DNA from: Larix sibirica
Lineage: Eukaryota > Streptophyta > Pinopsida > Pinales > Pinaceae
NCBI GenBank assembly: GCA_004151065.3
Contig: NWUY0300009014.1
Span: 18,583-36,269, forward strand
Direction: 5' to 3'
Length of the DNA: 17,687 bases
Part shown: one piece after another, positions 17,550 to 17,687 of the stretch
Numbering within the stretch: the stretch's first letter is position 1
How the letters are laid out: each line of letters opens with the position of its first letter
The notes under the pieces: generated by a model
Seen by the model: the letters and a program-made list of their open reading frames with translations, nothing else
What the model was told of the DNA's origin: nothing
Databases searched by the model: none
Program-made: the position numbers and the translations under genes

Positions 17550-17687
17550 TTTTTTAACAGAAACAGATATTTTATATTAAAAAAAAATGAAAGAATAGAG
17601 CTATGGCTTGCCATATTCAGCTGGGTACAAAGATCAGAAAAATGACTCTATTGTCTGTTACAATGGCAATTACAAAAAATTAAGACT
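17550..17687 (-). mobile_element. 3' end of another LINE-like element, cut by window edge
   Basis: On the minus strand the last 138 bp end in AATATAAAATATCTGTTTC, then TGTTAAAAAA and a (TA)n tract (17550-17537). The TGTTAAAAAA ending also occurs at the 3' end of the truncated LINE at 15486, and an A-rich tail with TA repeats is the pattern of the other elements here. No coding part is inside the window, so the class is inferred from the tail alone. Confidence 0.5.

Overview
The window looks like nuclear DNA of a seed plant: AT-rich, with split genes carrying long introns, a plant-type L1 LINE whose ORF2 ends in an RNase H domain, and tRNA-derived SINEs. The high density of old, decayed retroelements and the intron lengths (about 1.6 kb and over 1.2 kb in one gene) would suit a large genome such as a gymnosperm's, but that is an inference; nothing here fixes the species.

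Positions 1-5250 hold the only apparently intact host gene, read on the minus strand: the 5' three exons of BUD13, a subunit of the spliceosomal RES (retention and splicing) complex. Exon 1 is 4876-4660, exon 2 is 3095-2958 and exon 3 is 2617-1243. All junctions have GT..AG and matching phases, and the 577 codons are open throughout. Exon 3 carries four tandem units of about 80 residues, each built on the RHDSPDLSPPRK theme of BUD13. The conserved C-terminal part is missing: exon 3 splices into an intron that runs off the left edge. An 81-bp tandem duplication lies just upstream of the gene.

Positions 5250-7085 are AT-rich intergenic DNA with one tRNA-like SINE (minus, 5406-5511). Positions 7085 to about 13115 hold a nearly full-length but dead L1-type LINE on the minus strand. 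Its ORF1 has a DUF4283-like region and a CCHC knuckle. Its ORF2 has an endonuclease, a reverse transcriptase, a zf-RVT region and RNase H. ORF1 and ORF2 overlap as TAATG. The element carries many nonsense codons, mostly explicable as C-to-T changes, and at least four frameshifts. A second copy of the same LINE family's 3' tail lies in opposite orientation immediately beyond the LINE's 5' end (13184-13262).

Positions 13263-17687 are a graveyard of nested insertions. A decayed plus-strand coding relic of unknown family (14881-15454) was hit by a SINE (15105-15222, perfect 18-bp target duplication). Just downstream, a 5'-truncated minus-strand LINE inserted (15486-17132, another perfect 18-bp target duplication). 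This truncated element carries an RNase H relic followed, unusually, by a second helical, coiled-coil-like coding relic. The 3' end of one more minus-strand retroelement runs off the right edge from 17550. I found no RNA genes other than the SINEs, no CRISPR array and no bacterial-type features.
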